From Nibricoccus aquaticus (GTDB taxonomy: Bacteria; Verrucomicrobiota; Verrucomicrobiia; Opitutales; Opitutaceae): DNA of 64,000 nt. The stretch is taken from NCBI RefSeq assembly GCF_002310495.1, contig NZ_CP023344.1:682001-746000 (forward strand). Reading direction: 5' to 3'. Positions 48,332-58,768 of this stretch are shown piece after piece (the stretch's first letter is position 1; every line of letters begins with the position of its first letter). Under the pieces are notes generated by a model that was given only the letters and a program-made list of their open reading frames with translations, made no database searches and was not told where the DNA came from. The position numbers and the translations under genes were made by a program.

Positions 48332-48994
48332 ATGAGCGCCAAAACTCGCATATTCATTGTGGACGATCATCCGCTCCTGCGACGTGGCCTCGCCGAATTG
48401 ATCAACCGCGAACCCGACATGGTCTTTTGCGGCGAAGCCGAGGATTCACCTTCGGCCCTCAAGATGATTTCCCAGATCAAACCCGATCTGGTCATCGTCG
48501 ACATCTCGCTCAAAGGCTACAACGGCATCGAGCTCATCAAGAATATCAAGGCCTTCGACTCCAAGATCCAGATCCTCGTGCTTTCGATGCACGACGAGTC
48601 GATCTACGCGATGCGTGTACTCAAGGCCGGAGCCAAAGCCTACGTGATGAAGCAGGAAGTCGTGGATAAAGTGATGGAAGCTGTCCGCCGCATCCGCGCA
48701 GGAAAAGTTTTTGTCAGCGAACGCGTCGCCAGCCGAATGCTAGACCAAGTCGTCGTCGGCGGAGATCCCGCGCCCGACTCGCCGGTCGATCTCTTGAGTG
48801 ATCGAGAACTCGAAATAGTGAACATGATCGGCAGCGGTCTCCCAACTCGCGAAATTGCCGGCAAGCTTCACATCAGTATTAAGACGGTGGAATCCCACCG
48901 CGCCCGTATCAAAGAAAAGCTCAATCTCCAGAACGCCATCCAGCTTGTGCAGTTCTGCGTCCGCTGGGTCGAAGAAGGCGCCAAAGCGCTTTAA
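48332..48994 (+). CDS. NarL/FixJ-type response regulator
   Basis: A 220-residue regulator. The receiver domain (5-125) has DDHP at 11-14, phosphoacceptor D57 (VIVDISLKGYNG) and a lysine in YVMKQEV. A LuxR-type helix-turn-helix (about 150-210) has LSDRELEIVNMIGSGLPTRE and ISIKTVESHRARIKEKL. It is the probable partner of the kinase immediately upstream. Confidence 0.95.
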   Translation: MSAKTRIFIVDDHPLLRRGLAELINREPDMVFCGEAEDSPSALKMISQIKPDLVIVDISLKGYNGIELIKNIKAFDSKIQILVLSMHDESIYAMRVLKAGAKAYVMKQEVVDKVMEAVRRIRAGKVFVSERVASRMLDQVVVGGDPAPDSPVDLLSDRELEIVNMIGSGLPTREIAGKLHISIKTVESHRARIKEKLNLQNAIQLVQFCVRWVEEGAKAL

Positions 48995-49180
48995 TTTTCC
49001 GCTCTGGATTGCGCCGAAGAACTCCGCGCAATTCTCGATAAACTGCTCTGCTGAGCTTAGCACGGTCAGGACAGGACCAAAGCGGCCACATACTCACGTC
49101 CATCAGCCGCTTCACTTGTAGCATGCTGATGTAATCACTCACCCTTAACCACCAGACATTGCCAGGTGCTTTCCGGCCAA

Positions 49181-49207
49181 TAAAAAACCCGGTCCGAAGA
49201 CCGGGTT
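49181..49207 (-). terminator. Terminator of tRNA-Gly transcript
   Basis: On the minus strand CCCGGTC, loop TTCG, GACCGGG is followed by TTTTTTA. It lies 5 bp past the CCA end of the tRNA. Confidence 0.9.
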
Positions 49208-49211
49208 AAAA

Positions 49212-49287
<76 letters not shown>

Positions 49288-49352
49288 AGGGCAGGCGGAG
49301 AGAAGTAAAGTCCGCTTCGCATCCGTCAATAGCTTTTTAGAAAGAATTCCAC

Positions 49353-50207
49353 TCAACGCACCTGTGGCCGTCCACTGAGCGGAACCGGCATGAGCGCAGG
49401 ATTTTTCGCGAGACTTCCCGCCACCTCATCACTCCATAAAAACGTCAGCAGTGACCGGAGCCTTGCCGCACTTTCGCTCCGATACACGACATACACCGGC
49501 AGCCGTAGTGGATAATCTCCCGTGTGGATGTTCTCGGCCGACGGGCCAAAAGCCGGTTCGCCCTCTCCTCGCGCAACCAGCAACGCTCGCAAGCCGCCAC
49601 CCACCGGCGGCACGTACGGCAACACAGCTAGTCCGCCCTCTTCAGCCGACAACCGCGCCTTCAACGTCGCGAAATCATGATAGCGCAAAACCGACGACTT
49701 CAGCTTCGGCACGCGCAACGCCGTCCGTGCGAAAAGATCGACCGACAACTCATCGCCTTTCCCCGCCAGCACATGCGTGGTCACCGTCAACGGTGCCGCA
49801 GCTCCGCCCGCACCCAAATCACGCCATAGCGAAAACCCCGCCGCGCCGCCCACGCCAAAAGCCCCATCGAGCGCCTTGAATGAAATCTGCGTCAGCTCGA
49901 TGTGCTCCGGCACCACCACCACCGCGATCCGGTAAGCCAACGGCAGGGCAACGAAAGACCCCTCCGGTTTTTTTTCATCCGGCGCAAAGGCCACCAGCGC
50001 CACATCCGCTTTGCCCGCCTTCAACTCATCCAAACCCGCACGACTGCCCGCAAACGCCGTCGTGAGCCGCAGGTTTTCCCGCTTTGAAAAAACCTCCAAC
50101 ACCGTTCCGAAATCCGCCCCCAACAGATCACTGCCGACCACGCGCACATCCGCCGAAAACCCGATAAGCGGCACCAACCACAGCGCTAAAAAAACAATAA
50201 GTCGCAT
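49353..50207 (-). CDS. Periplasmic binding protein (PstS-like)
   Basis: A 284-residue protein with signal peptide (MRLIVFLALWLVPLIGFSA). The mature part has the PBP-like start VRVVGSDLLGADFGTVLEVF and ...AFAGSRAGLDELKAGKADVA, then ALPLAYRIAVVVVPEH and LPVYVVYRSESAARLRSLLT. It resembles phosphate-type (PstS) substrate-binding domains, but no transporter genes are adjacent. Start at 50207; a longer frame runs opposite other sequence. Confidence 0.8.
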   Translation of the reverse strand: MRLIVFLALWLVPLIGFSADVRVVGSDLLGADFGTVLEVFSKRENLRLTTAFAGSRAGLDELKAGKADVALVAFAPDEKKPEGSFVALPLAYRIAVVVVPEHIELTQISFKALDGAFGVGGAAGFSLWRDLGAGGAAAPLTVTTHVLAGKGDELSVDLFARTALRVPKLKSSVLRYHDFATLKARLSAEEGGLAVLPYVPPVGGGLRALLVARGEGEPAFGPSAENIHTGDYPLRLPVYVVYRSESAARLRSLLTFLWSDEVAGSLAKNPALMPVPLSGRPQVR

Positions 50208-50232
50208 CACGAAAAATCCCTCCGCCCTAGTC

Positions 50233-52437
50233 TCAGCTCTTCCTACGCTCATCCCGTTCGCGCTCGGTGAACGTGATGCGCTCATCGCTCTTGGCCCGCT
50301 CCGCCTGCTCCGTGCGCGACCGTTTGTCACGTCGCTCCGACGAGCGGTTTTCCCGAGCACTGTAATAAGCGTAATTGCGCGTGTAGTAGCCGTAGTCGTC
50401 ACTCGAATTCACCGGAACGCGGTTCAACACCACGCCCACGATCTGCTTGTGCAGCCCTTCGATGATCTGCTGCGCGCGCACCACCATGCTGTGCGGATTG
50501 CGCCTGTGCTGGACGAGCAGGAGAACATCATCCGCCACGCTCGCGAGCACCGAGGCATCGCTCACACCGATGATCGGCGGCGCATCAAAAATTACACGAT
50601 CATAGCGCCCGCGAAGCTCCGCTAGTAACGCCTTCAACCGGTCGATATAAAGCAGGCTCAGCGTAAATCCACCGACCGCTCCGCACGGAATGAAATCCAA
50701 ACCCGGCGACACGCCACGCTGCGTGACCTTCTCGAGCGTCGCTTTACCCTGCAAAAGATCGGCCAGCCCCGGTTCCTTCGGCAACGCCGCCAGCTGATGC
50801 TGCGTCGGACGGCGCAGGTCGGAGTCGACCAACAACACCCGCTCGCCCGCCGCTCCCATCGAACGCGCCAGCCGCAGCACTGTCGTCGATTTACCTTCGC
50901 CCGGCCCCGCCGAGAGCATCACCAAACTGCGTCCCGGAGTGACGCCCTTAAGCGCCAGATTGAGATTAGTGTGAAGCACGCGAAACGGCTCCAACTCCGC
51001 AGGATCTTCGACGATCCCCGATTTGGCCGGAGGCACCGCCTCGCTGGAGTGCGGGATGACTCCGAGCACTGGCTTGCCCAGACGCCCCTCCAGCTCTGCC
51101 ACATTGCGAAAGCTCGTATCGAAAAATTCGATCAACACCGCCGTGCCGATGCCCAGCACTCCACCGAAGAGCACCGCGAACGCGATATTCAGCGGCCAGC
51201 TCGGTTTCGCCGCACGCCGGGCCGGCTCGGCATAATTCAAAATCTCAATGCTGCGCTTCGGCACCTGGAAATCGATTTCCCGCTGGCGCAACGTGACCTT
51301 GAGAGTCGAAAGCAGCCGCGTCTCGTCTTCGAGTTTCCGCGCCGCTTCCTCGAACGGCCGCATCCGGTCACGCGCCGAGAGGATTTGATCCACCTTCGCC
51401 TGTGCGAGCTGGTTCTTCAATTCAGCCACGCGCGCGTCAGCTTCCTTGTAGGCTATTTCAAGCGCGCTCTCATAACCACGTAGCTGCGCATCAAGCTGCT
51501 CTTTGATCTTCGCCCGATTGTCCGTCGCACCGATCAACTCCGGATGCGCCGCACCGAGCCGCGCGCGAAACTTCGTCACGTTCTGGTCAGCGATGAGATA
51601 AGCCTGAAGCAGGTTCTGGATATTCGGATCTTGGATAAGCTCCGAGTTGATCAGGTTGATCCGGTCTTCCGCCGGGATGCTCTTGAAACGCTCATACCGC
51701 GTCTTGCGCCCGATCGCATCCACACTCAACGCGATGAGCGAATTCTGCATCTGCCGGAGCGTCTCGATCTCCATGTCGCTGTAGCGCGCGTTCAGATCCA
51801 CGCCCGAGATCCCGAGGTCTTTCCTCAACTGCTCCACCATATCGCGTTGCAACGAAACCGTGCGCTCCTGCGACTCCAGTTCCTTGCGCAGCTGCGTCAG
51901 CCCTTCGCGCTGCTCCGACGTCGCGAACATGATTCGGTCGTCCGAGTAAACCCGGGCAATCTCATTCGCGATCGCCGCCGCCAGTGCCGCGTCCTGTGAG
52001 TAAACACCGACCTCGATCATCGAGGAACCGCGCGGCGACTCCACGCGCAGCATTTTCTTCAAAAGATAATTATACGTCTCATCCGTCGCGAGTGGCGCAT
52101 ACGCACCGATCGAGCGCCCGATCTTGTCGTTGAGCCCGAGATTCTCGATGACCGGATAGAGTACCTTCGCCGACTGCATGATCTTGAACTGATCCTGCAA
52201 AAAATACGGGTCGTAGTAGCCGCTCGACTGCGCCTGGAAAAGTTTCACTTCTCCCTCGGGCTTCTCCACGCGCACGTTGAGCGTCGAAAGATACCACTTC
52301 GGCAAAAACGCCGTCACCACCACCGTCGTGATCACGACCAGGCTGAGGATGAGAAAAATCAACGCCTTGCGCAGGCGGAGCAGATGGAAGAAATCGGCGA
52401 GCGAAGCGCCCTCTTTGCTGACGTGGGTATGGGCCAT
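50233..52437 (-). CDS. Wzc-like polysaccharide co-polymerase / BY-kinase
   Basis: A 734-residue inner-membrane protein. An N-terminal Wzz domain has transmembrane helices at about 27-48 and near 425-445, and a long periplasmic coiled-coil region. The C-terminal cytoplasmic tyrosine-kinase domain has Walker A SAGPGEGKST (509-518), the Walker A' LLVDSD (536-541) and FDAPPIIGVSDAS. A tyrosine cluster YGYYTRNYAYY lies at about 682-692. It controls exopolysaccharide length or export. Start MAHTHVSKEG. Confidence 0.93.
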   Translation of the reverse strand: MAHTHVSKEGASLADFFHLLRLRKALIFLILSLVVITTVVVTAFLPKWYLSTLNVRVEKPEGEVKLFQAQSSGYYDPYFLQDQFKIMQSAKVLYPVIENLGLNDKIGRSIGAYAPLATDETYNYLLKKMLRVESPRGSSMIEVGVYSQDAALAAAIANEIARVYSDDRIMFATSEQREGLTQLRKELESQERTVSLQRDMVEQLRKDLGISGVDLNARYSDMEIETLRQMQNSLIALSVDAIGRKTRYERFKSIPAEDRINLINSELIQDPNIQNLLQAYLIADQNVTKFRARLGAAHPELIGATDNRAKIKEQLDAQLRGYESALEIAYKEADARVAELKNQLAQAKVDQILSARDRMRPFEEAARKLEDETRLLSTLKVTLRQREIDFQVPKRSIEILNYAEPARRAAKPSWPLNIAFAVLFGGVLGIGTAVLIEFFDTSFRNVAELEGRLGKPVLGVIPHSSEAVPPAKSGIVEDPAELEPFRVLHTNLNLALKGVTPGRSLVMLSAGPGEGKSTTVLRLARSMGAAGERVLLVDSDLRRPTQHQLAALPKEPGLADLLQGKATLEKVTQRGVSPGLDFIPCGAVGGFTLSLLYIDRLKALLAELRGRYDRVIFDAPPIIGVSDASVLASVADDVLLLVQHRRNPHSMVVRAQQIIEGLHKQIVGVVLNRVPVNSSDDYGYYTRNYAYYSARENRSSERRDKRSRTEQAERAKSDERITFTERERDERRKS

Positions 52438-52614
52438 TGATCGAGCCGCTAGGGAATTTCCCTCACCTCCTGTCAGCAAGCTCGTTTTCTCCGGCCTCCA
52501 CCACCAGACGCGCCGACTCCACCAAAGCATCTCGGCTGCGTTTAGCCGCTTTCCTCCTCCCGGACCTTTCGCTCCCACTCATTCAAGCCTTCTCTTCACC
52601 ACACCAGCCTACCC

Positions 52615-53811
52615 TCAAAACACGCACCGCACCGTGAGTCCGCCGCGCGTGCGTTTCAGCATCCGGCCCGGGTCGTCCGAGGTCACATCGTCGCGATCCA
52701 GCGTCGCCGAAACCGTCCAGCGCGTGTTCAGCCGGTGGATCAACGCCACCCCGAGCTTCACGTTCGTCTCGTCGCGATCCGGACTGACTCCTTCGCGTCC
52801 ATTGAGCTTTCCCGGCTCCCAGCTCAGCGAGCCCGTCGCCACCAGCCGCGGGCTGATCACCTGCTGCACATTCGCGAAGAACCGATGCACCGTCATGTCC
52901 GTGTACACATCGAGATTGGAAACTTCCTCGACCGAAAAACCATAACCCGCCGACACGTACGAGCCCTTCGCATAGTCAGCCTTCACCGCCAGCTCGGCAT
53001 ACGGCATCAGCTCATCGTCCGCGTCCTTGCGCCGCCGATACTCCGCGCCCAGCCGTCCACTCAACGCCGTGCGCGCGCTGAGCACATAGTCCGCCCCCGC
53101 CAGCACGAAGTCCGAGTCCTTGTCCTTCGTCTCCCCTCCATCCGCGTACCGGATCGCCTGATGCCGGTACTCCGCCACCGCCTGGATCTCCGGCAGCAGC
53201 GCGTGCGTGAGCACCAGCCCGCCGAGGAACTCACTGCGGTCCAGCTCCTCCGCGAGCGTTTCGTTGTCGTAGGAAAATGTCGCCACGCGCCCCTTGAACG
53301 TCAGCCCCGTCCGCTTCGTCAGATTCGCCGCCAGCCGCCCGTCGAGCTGGTTGAGCGAGTACGACTGGTCCGTGTTCAGCACCGTGGACAACCCCGGCAG
53401 CAACGACTCGGGATTTTTCGAAAGCTGAAACGCATCGCTCAACTCCATCTCCAGCCGAGGGCTGAACGTGTGCTTCACGCTCGCACTCGCGCTGTGGCTG
53501 TCGAGGAACTGCTTCCCCGGCCGGTCCACGAAATAATCGACCGATAGCTGGTACGAGGCCGACACTAGCGTCTGGTCCGATGCCGACACATTAAACACAA
53601 ACCGCGGCGACACTTGATAAACCATGCTGCTCAACTCATCTGCCGGCGCGCCAAAAATGTTTGTGTCATAGTAAGCGCCCGCCGTCGCGTAGATCGTGAG
53701 CAACTTTCCTTGCTCCTGCTCCGGGATCGGCGCGTACACCGCGAACGCACTCGCCGACAAAAGCCCCACGCAGGCAGTGGCGAATATCGGGTGCTTCAGA
53801 CGTCGGATCAT
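52615..53811 (-). CDS. Outer-membrane beta-barrel protein of exopolysaccharide locus
   Basis: A 398-residue protein with signal peptide (about 6-24, PIFATACVGLLSASAFAVYA). Beta strands alternate throughout (TIYATAGAYYDTNIFG, LVSASYQLSVDYFVDRPGKQ, RHQAIRYADGGET), ending in the terminal Phe (TVRCVF). It resembles beta-barrel porin-2 type outer-membrane proteins associated with exopolysaccharide secretion. Start MIRRLKHP; the frame extends to 53874, overlapping the upstream gene. Confidence 0.8.
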   Translation of the reverse strand: MIRRLKHPIFATACVGLLSASAFAVYAPIPEQEQGKLLTIYATAGAYYDTNIFGAPADELSSMVYQVSPRFVFNVSASDQTLVSASYQLSVDYFVDRPGKQFLDSHSASASVKHTFSPRLEMELSDAFQLSKNPESLLPGLSTVLNTDQSYSLNQLDGRLAANLTKRTGLTFKGRVATFSYDNETLAEELDRSEFLGGLVLTHALLPEIQAVAEYRHQAIRYADGGETKDKDSDFVLAGADYVLSARTALSGRLGAEYRRRKDADDELMPYAELAVKADYAKGSYVSAGYGFSVEEVSNLDVYTDMTVHRFFANVQQVISPRLVATGSLSWEPGKLNGREGVSPDRDETNVKLGVALIHRLNTRWTVSATLDRDDVTSDDPGRMLKRTRGGLTVRCVF

Positions 53812-53873
53812 AGCGAGATTGCGGATGTAACGAACGCGCACGCTACGGAAACCAAACGAAAACGCGCAACGCA

Positions 53874-55673
53874 TTACTGCCTCCGCCCAGCCCCGCCCAT
53901 CGCCAGCGGATCGATCAACACATAAAAATTATCCGCCACTTTCTGCGGCAGGCTCAGCGGAAACCCCGCCGGAAACCGGTTCGTCACCAGCGCCCCATAA
54001 ACCTCAGACCAGTCGCCTAATTTCCCCCCGGCCTCGTTGCGTTTCGTCAGCTCGCTGAAAAACGGCCGGTCGAGCGTGTGCGGCGTCAACACCAGCGCCA
54101 CCTGCGCCTGCTCCTGGCACACCCCATAAAAATCCCGCAACGTCGCCGGCCGCGCCCACACGCGCTGCCCGCTGTACCACGCCGCCCCCGCCGGCACATC
54201 CGCCAGCCACGCCGGATGCGCCCCGCCGCGCCGCGTCATCTCCTCGCGCATTCCGAGAAACAGCCCGGGATAATACGGCGGATAACTAAAATGCAGCCTC
54301 TGCGGCTCCATCACATCATGCGCCAGCGGCAAGGCCTGCACCGCTAGGAGCACCGCCGCCGCCCACCGCGCGTGCGAGCGCAACGCCTCGCTGCTCGCCA
54401 CCAGCACCACAAAAAACCCCGCACCAAAAATCGCGATCAACGGCGTCGCATACACCACCGGAAACCGCTCACCCTCCCCCGAATCGAAAAACGCCTGCGC
54501 CACCACCAGCAGCGCGAGCGTCGCCACAAACAGCCAGCGCACCCGGTTCACCCGGTCCTCGCGAAACCGATACACCAGCCCAGTGACGAAAAACGCCGTG
54601 AAGAAAATCCCCCCGCCCGCCCACAACCGCTCGCGAAAACTCTTCTGCAGCGAGGTCAGCATCTTGTTTCCGAGCTTGTCCAGATCCACCACCGGTGCCG
54701 CCGCCGACAACGTCGCCCGCACCGTCTCCGGCTCCGCCGTCGGATCGCCCGCCTTCAACGCGATCCCCTGCCAAGCCAGCGCCACCGGATTCCCCGTCAG
54801 CACCACGTTCCGAATCATCCAAGGCCCCGCCACGATCAGAAAAACGCCCGCCACCACGACCGTCGCAATCACTCGCGCTCGCCCCAAAAACCTTAACCAC
54901 GCCCAACCCAGCGCCGCCACCAGCGCCACACCCGCCGCATAGTCCGCGAGAAACATCAACCCGCTCACGCCGCCCGCCGCACCGAGCGCCAGCCACGGCA
55001 TTTTCCCCGCTGCTGCGCCTTGGTCGATCCGCACGAGCGCGTGAAACAACGCCAGCATCAGCACCATCAGCAGCGGCATTCCGCCGACCGCCACGGTCGT
55101 GCTCCAAATCGACGCCGACAGCAGCAACCCCAGCATCGCCACCACGCCCACCTGTTCATCGAAAAGCCTCCGCCCCAGCGCATACGTCTGCCACGCCGCC
55201 ACCCACAGCAGCACGATGTTCAGCACCAGCAGCACATAGTCCGCGCCAAACCCATCCGGCGGCTTCGGCACCGTGTCGAACAACGCCGCCCGCTTGCCTT
55301 CGGGAAACACCTTGAGCGCCCCAGCGATCACCACCGGATAAAGCGGCGCCTGATGCAGCTCCGGCAACGCCTTCGCCGGATCGAACTGCGACGCTTCCGT
55401 CCCTCCGCCCGCTCTGCCCGTGTGCTCTTTCATCCACGCCACCGTCTGCGGATAATTCACCAGCGTCGTGAATCCTTCGCCCTTCACCAACTGCCGCGCC
55501 ACCACCGCCTGCGCCAGAGTCGTCTCCGTCAGCGGCCCGTGAAACTGCACGTACCCGATCCTCAACGACAGCAACACCACGCCTAGGATCACCGCCACCC
55601 GCGCCACCCAGCGCCCGCCCGCGCCCACCTCCAGCCAGTGAACCCATTCTTGAAGCGAACGACGTGAATTCAT
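53874..55673 (-). CDS. GT39/ArnT-like membrane glycosyltransferase-type protein
   Basis: A 599-residue protein with about ten to twelve membrane segments, mostly in the first 450 residues, and a C-terminal soluble part. Features are GT39-like: N-terminal helix and loop with RIGYVQFHGPLTETTLAQAV, then YVLLVLNIVLLWVAAWQTYA and GPWMIRNVVLTGNPVALAW. The catalytic loop aspartates are not clear. It is the upstream gene of the exopolysaccharide-like block (glycosyltransferase, barrel, Wzc, all leftward). Confidence 0.75.
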   Translation of the reverse strand: MNSRRSLQEWVHWLEVGAGGRWVARVAVILGVVLLSLRIGYVQFHGPLTETTLAQAVVARQLVKGEGFTTLVNYPQTVAWMKEHTGRAGGGTEASQFDPAKALPELHQAPLYPVVIAGALKVFPEGKRAALFDTVPKPPDGFGADYVLLVLNIVLLWVAAWQTYALGRRLFDEQVGVVAMLGLLLSASIWSTTVAVGGMPLLMVLMLALFHALVRIDQGAAAGKMPWLALGAAGGVSGLMFLADYAAGVALVAALGWAWLRFLGRARVIATVVVAGVFLIVAGPWMIRNVVLTGNPVALAWQGIALKAGDPTAEPETVRATLSAAAPVVDLDKLGNKMLTSLQKSFRERLWAGGGIFFTAFFVTGLVYRFREDRVNRVRWLFVATLALLVVAQAFFDSGEGERFPVVYATPLIAIFGAGFFVVLVASSEALRSHARWAAAVLLAVQALPLAHDVMEPQRLHFSYPPYYPGLFLGMREEMTRRGGAHPAWLADVPAGAAWYSGQRVWARPATLRDFYGVCQEQAQVALVLTPHTLDRPFFSELTKRNEAGGKLGDWSEVYGALVTNRFPAGFPLSLPQKVADNFYVLIDPLAMGGAGRRQ

Positions 55674-55692
55674 CGAAAACGAATGCGCGCGC

Positions 55693-57174
55693 TCACTTAT
55701 CGATTACATCCAGCTCCGGCCAGTCCGCCAGTTTGCGATGCAGCGTCCGCCGGCTGATGCCCATCAACTCCGCCGCCTTCGTGCGATTCCCCCGCGCTTT
55801 GATCAGCGCTTCACGCAACAACCGTTTCTCGTTATCCTGAATCAAAAGCGACGCACTCGCCGGGCTCGAAAACACCTGCGCCCCCGCAGGCGCACTCCCC
55901 GCCGCACTGGCTCCCGTGCTCGCGAGCCCACTCGCGCCCGCCTGAGTCCCGGCCGCACCCGCCGATCCGGCGGCCATCGAGCTCCCCGACGGCAGCGCCA
56001 GCACTTCCCCGCGAAACCGCGGCTCCAGATCGTACTCCGTCAACTTCCCGCCACGACGCAGCACCACCGCGTTCTCCGTAAAATTGCGGAGCTCACGAAT
56101 GTTCCCAGGCCACGGATACGCCTGCAAATGCCGTAACGCTCCCGGCTCGATCGAGAGCGCGGGCAACTTGTTCTCTTCACTGAAAAACTTCAGATAATGC
56201 GCCAGCAACACCGGGATGTCTTCCCGGCGCTCCCGCAGCGGCGGCATCGTGATCCGCACCACGTTCAGGCGGAAAAACAAATCCTCACGAAACTTTCCTT
56301 CGCGCACGAGCTGCTCCAGCGTCCGGTTCGTCGCCGCGACTAGGCGCACATCCAGCGGGATCGGCTTCGATCCACCCACGCGCTCCACCGTCTTCGTCTC
56401 AAGAAACCTCAGCAGCTTCACCTGCGTGGACGCCGAGATCTCGCCGATCTCGTCAAGAAACAGCGTCCCGCCATCCGCCGCCTCGAAGCGCCCCACCCGC
56501 CGCTCCATCGCACCGGTGAATGCGCCGCGCTCGTGACCAAAGATTTCGCTCTCCAGCAAATTCTCCGAGAGCGCCGCGCAGTGAACCGCCACAAACGGCC
56601 CCCGCGCCCGCGTGCTCGTCTGATGCACCGCCTGCGCGATGAGTTCCTTGCCCGTGCCCGATTCGCCCTCGACGAGCACCGTCGCCTTCGACGGCGCCAC
56701 GAGTTTCACGCGGTCGATCACTTCCTGCAGTTTCGCCGAATGCCCGATGATGCCTTCAAAACTAAACTTATCGTCCAGCCGCTCGTGCAGCTGCTTCACT
56801 TCGACCTCGAGCGTCTTCGTCTTGAGCGCCCGCTGCATCAGCACTTCCAGCCGCTCGATGTTTACCGGCTTCGTCAGAAAATCCACCGCGCCGCGCTTCA
56901 TCGCCTCCACGGCTGTCTCCACATTGCCGTACGCCGTCATCATGATCACCGCCGGCTTGTTCGGCAGCGTCAGCGCCTTGTCGATCACCTTGAGCCCCGA
57001 TTTCCCCGGCATCCGCAGATCGGTCAAAATCACATCGTACTCCTGCGACTCGATCAGGTTGAACGCCTCGTCTGCGCTCGCCGCCACCGACACATCGTAG
57101 TTGTCCTCCAATGCCTGACGCAGCCCTTCTCGGGTATGTTTCTCGTCATCGACGATGAGGACACTGGGGACCAT
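55693..57174 (-). CDS. NtrC-family sigma-54-dependent response regulator
   Basis: A 493-residue activator. The receiver domain has D52 (VILTDLRMPGKSG). The AAA+ domain has GESGTGKELIAQAVHQ and the sigma-54 contact loop GAFTGA, then GGTLFLDEIGEI. After an Ala/Ser/Gly-rich linker (about 395-440) comes a Fis-type helix-turn-helix (RGNRTKAAELMGISRRTLHR). It activates sigma-54 promoters after phosphorylation; the NtrB-like kinase at 60708 is a possible partner. Confidence 0.95.
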   Translation of the reverse strand: MVPSVLIVDDEKHTREGLRQALEDNYDVSVAASADEAFNLIESQEYDVILTDLRMPGKSGLKVIDKALTLPNKPAVIMMTAYGNVETAVEAMKRGAVDFLTKPVNIERLEVLMQRALKTKTLEVEVKQLHERLDDKFSFEGIIGHSAKLQEVIDRVKLVAPSKATVLVEGESGTGKELIAQAVHQTSTRARGPFVAVHCAALSENLLESEIFGHERGAFTGAMERRVGRFEAADGGTLFLDEIGEISASTQVKLLRFLETKTVERVGGSKPIPLDVRLVAATNRTLEQLVREGKFREDLFFRLNVVRITMPPLRERREDIPVLLAHYLKFFSEENKLPALSIEPGALRHLQAYPWPGNIRELRNFTENAVVLRRGGKLTEYDLEPRFRGEVLALPSGSSMAAGSAGAAGTQAGASGLASTGASAAGSAPAGAQVFSSPASASLLIQDNEKRLLREALIKARGNRTKAAELMGISRRTLHRKLADWPELDVIDK

Positions 57175-57243
57175 GCGCGCCATTCACACGAGCGCCCCCG
57201 GACCGGTCAAGCGCGGCGAAACCACCCCGCCCGCGCTTCGACC

Positions 57244-58749
57244 TCACTTCGCTTTCACGTCTGAACTCTCCAGAGTTCCCTTCGCCACTTCACCAGCACC
57301 CGGCTTCCCAGAATCATCGCCCGCTTCATCTCTCCCCAAACGCTTCCCCTCCGCCGCCCCGCCCAGCAACGCCCGCAAATCGTCAATCGCCGCGCGCAAC
57401 ACCGCGACTTCCCGCTTCATCTCCGTCGTCACACTCGCGTTCTCCTCCGCGCCCGCCGCATTCCCCTGCGTCACCTGGTCGATCTGCGTCACCGCCGTCA
57501 CGATCTGGGAAAAACCCGTGCTCTGCTCGTTCGACGACGTCGCGATCTCGCCAATCAAATCGTCCACCTGCCGCGCCGATCCCAAAATCTGGTTCAGCCC
57601 CTCCGCCACTTTCGCGCTGAGCGTCACGCCCGTTTCCCCGCGCTCGATCGAGTCGGCGATCTTCTCCGCCGATTCACGCGCCGCCTGCGCAGAGCGTTGC
57701 GCAAGATTTCTCACTTCATCGGCGACGACCGCAAAGCCCGCCCCGGATTCGCCCGCACGCGCGGCCTCGACCGCCGCATTGAGCGCCAGGATGTTCGTCT
57801 GAAACGCGATCTCGTCGATCGTCTTCACGATCTTCCCGATGTTGCTGCTCGCCTCTTTGATCGCGCCCATCGCACTCGTCAGTGCCTGCATGTCGGCCGT
57901 GCCCGCATCCGCCGCCTGCCGCGTGATCGCCGAGCTGCTCTTCGCCCGGCCCGCGCTGTCCGCATTGCGCCGGGTCATGCTGGAAATTTCTTCGAGCGAC
58001 GCGCTCGTCTCCTGAAGCGACGCCGCCTGGCTGCTCGCGCCTTCGGCCAGATTCTGGCTCGAGCGGTTCACTTCCTCCGCAAACTGCGCGAGCGCATCCG
58101 CCACCTCATCGAGTTTGCCCGCCGTATCCGCCAGCGGCCGCGAGATCGCCCGCTGAAAGCGCCACGCGCCCAACGCCAGTGCGAGCAACGTCGCCAGCAA
58201 CACGCCCGCCGCGATCTGCATCGCTTGCGCATCCGCTCGCTCGCGCTCCGCCATCTCGACCGCCGCCAGCCGCTCGACTTCATCCGCATGTCGCCGCAAC
58301 GCCAGCACGCACACCGCGAATCGCGGGTTGTACCGGTCCACATAAACTTCCAGCGCCCCCGCGCCATTGCCCGTGATCACCTGCTCGATCACCGCCTTCC
58401 CCGCCTCCTGCAACGCCGTCAGCCCTGCGCGCAAACCTGGCGAGAACGTCAGTATCTGAGCCACGGATTCACGGTCCGTCTTCTCGTACTTTTCCAGCGC
58501 CGCCTCGATCTCGTCCGCGTCCTTCAGCCGCAGCATGCCCTGCAACACCGCCTGCGCCGTCATCAACTTTTCCAACGCCGAATAAGATCCGCGCAGTCCC
58601 GCACTCACCGACGTCGCGATGCGCGCATCCGCCTCGCGCGTCCAGCGGACGAACCACGCCGACGCCAGCGCCACCACGAGCAACGCAACCATGGCCGCCC
58701 CCGCAAATGCCAGCAGTCGCCCCCGGACCGACGAGAACCAGTGACGCAT
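57244..58749 (-). CDS. Methyl-accepting chemotaxis protein
   Basis: A 501-residue receptor with two membrane segments (about 12-31 and 185-205) around a four-helix periplasmic domain. The cytoplasmic signalling tip [21 protein letters not shown] is complete with [19 protein letters not shown]. It ends with an unusual long hydrophilic tail. A secreted sensor-like gene lies immediately upstream. Confidence 0.95.
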   Translation of the reverse strand: MRHWFSSVRGRLLAFAGAAMVALLVVALASAWFVRWTREADARIATSVSAGLRGSYSALEKLMTAQAVLQGMLRLKDADEIEAALEKYEKTDRESVAQILTFSPGLRAGLTALQEAGKAVIEQVITGNGAGALEVYVDRYNPRFAVCVLALRRHADEVERLAAVEMAERERADAQAMQIAAGVLLATLLALALGAWRFQRAISRPLADTAGKLDEVADALAQFAEEVNRSSQNLAEGASSQAASLQETSASLEEISSMTRRNADSAGRAKSSSAITRQAADAGTADMQALTSAMGAIKEASSNIGKIVKTIDEIAFQTNILALNAAVEAARAGESGAGFAVVADEVRNLAQRSAQAARESAEKIADSIERGETGVTLSAKVAEGLNQILGSARQVDDLIGEIATSSNEQSTGFSQIVTAVTQIDQVTQGNAAGAEENASVTTEMKREVAVLRAAIDDLRALLGGAAEGKRLGRDEAGDDSGKPGAGEVAKGTLESSDVKAK

Positions 58750-58768
58750 AAAAATTCCCTCCGCCCCC

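Noticed and set aside
49081-49180. 5S rRNA fragment near tRNA-Gly
   Set aside because: A few short strings suggested 5S rRNA, but no consistent 5S structure or length could be built.
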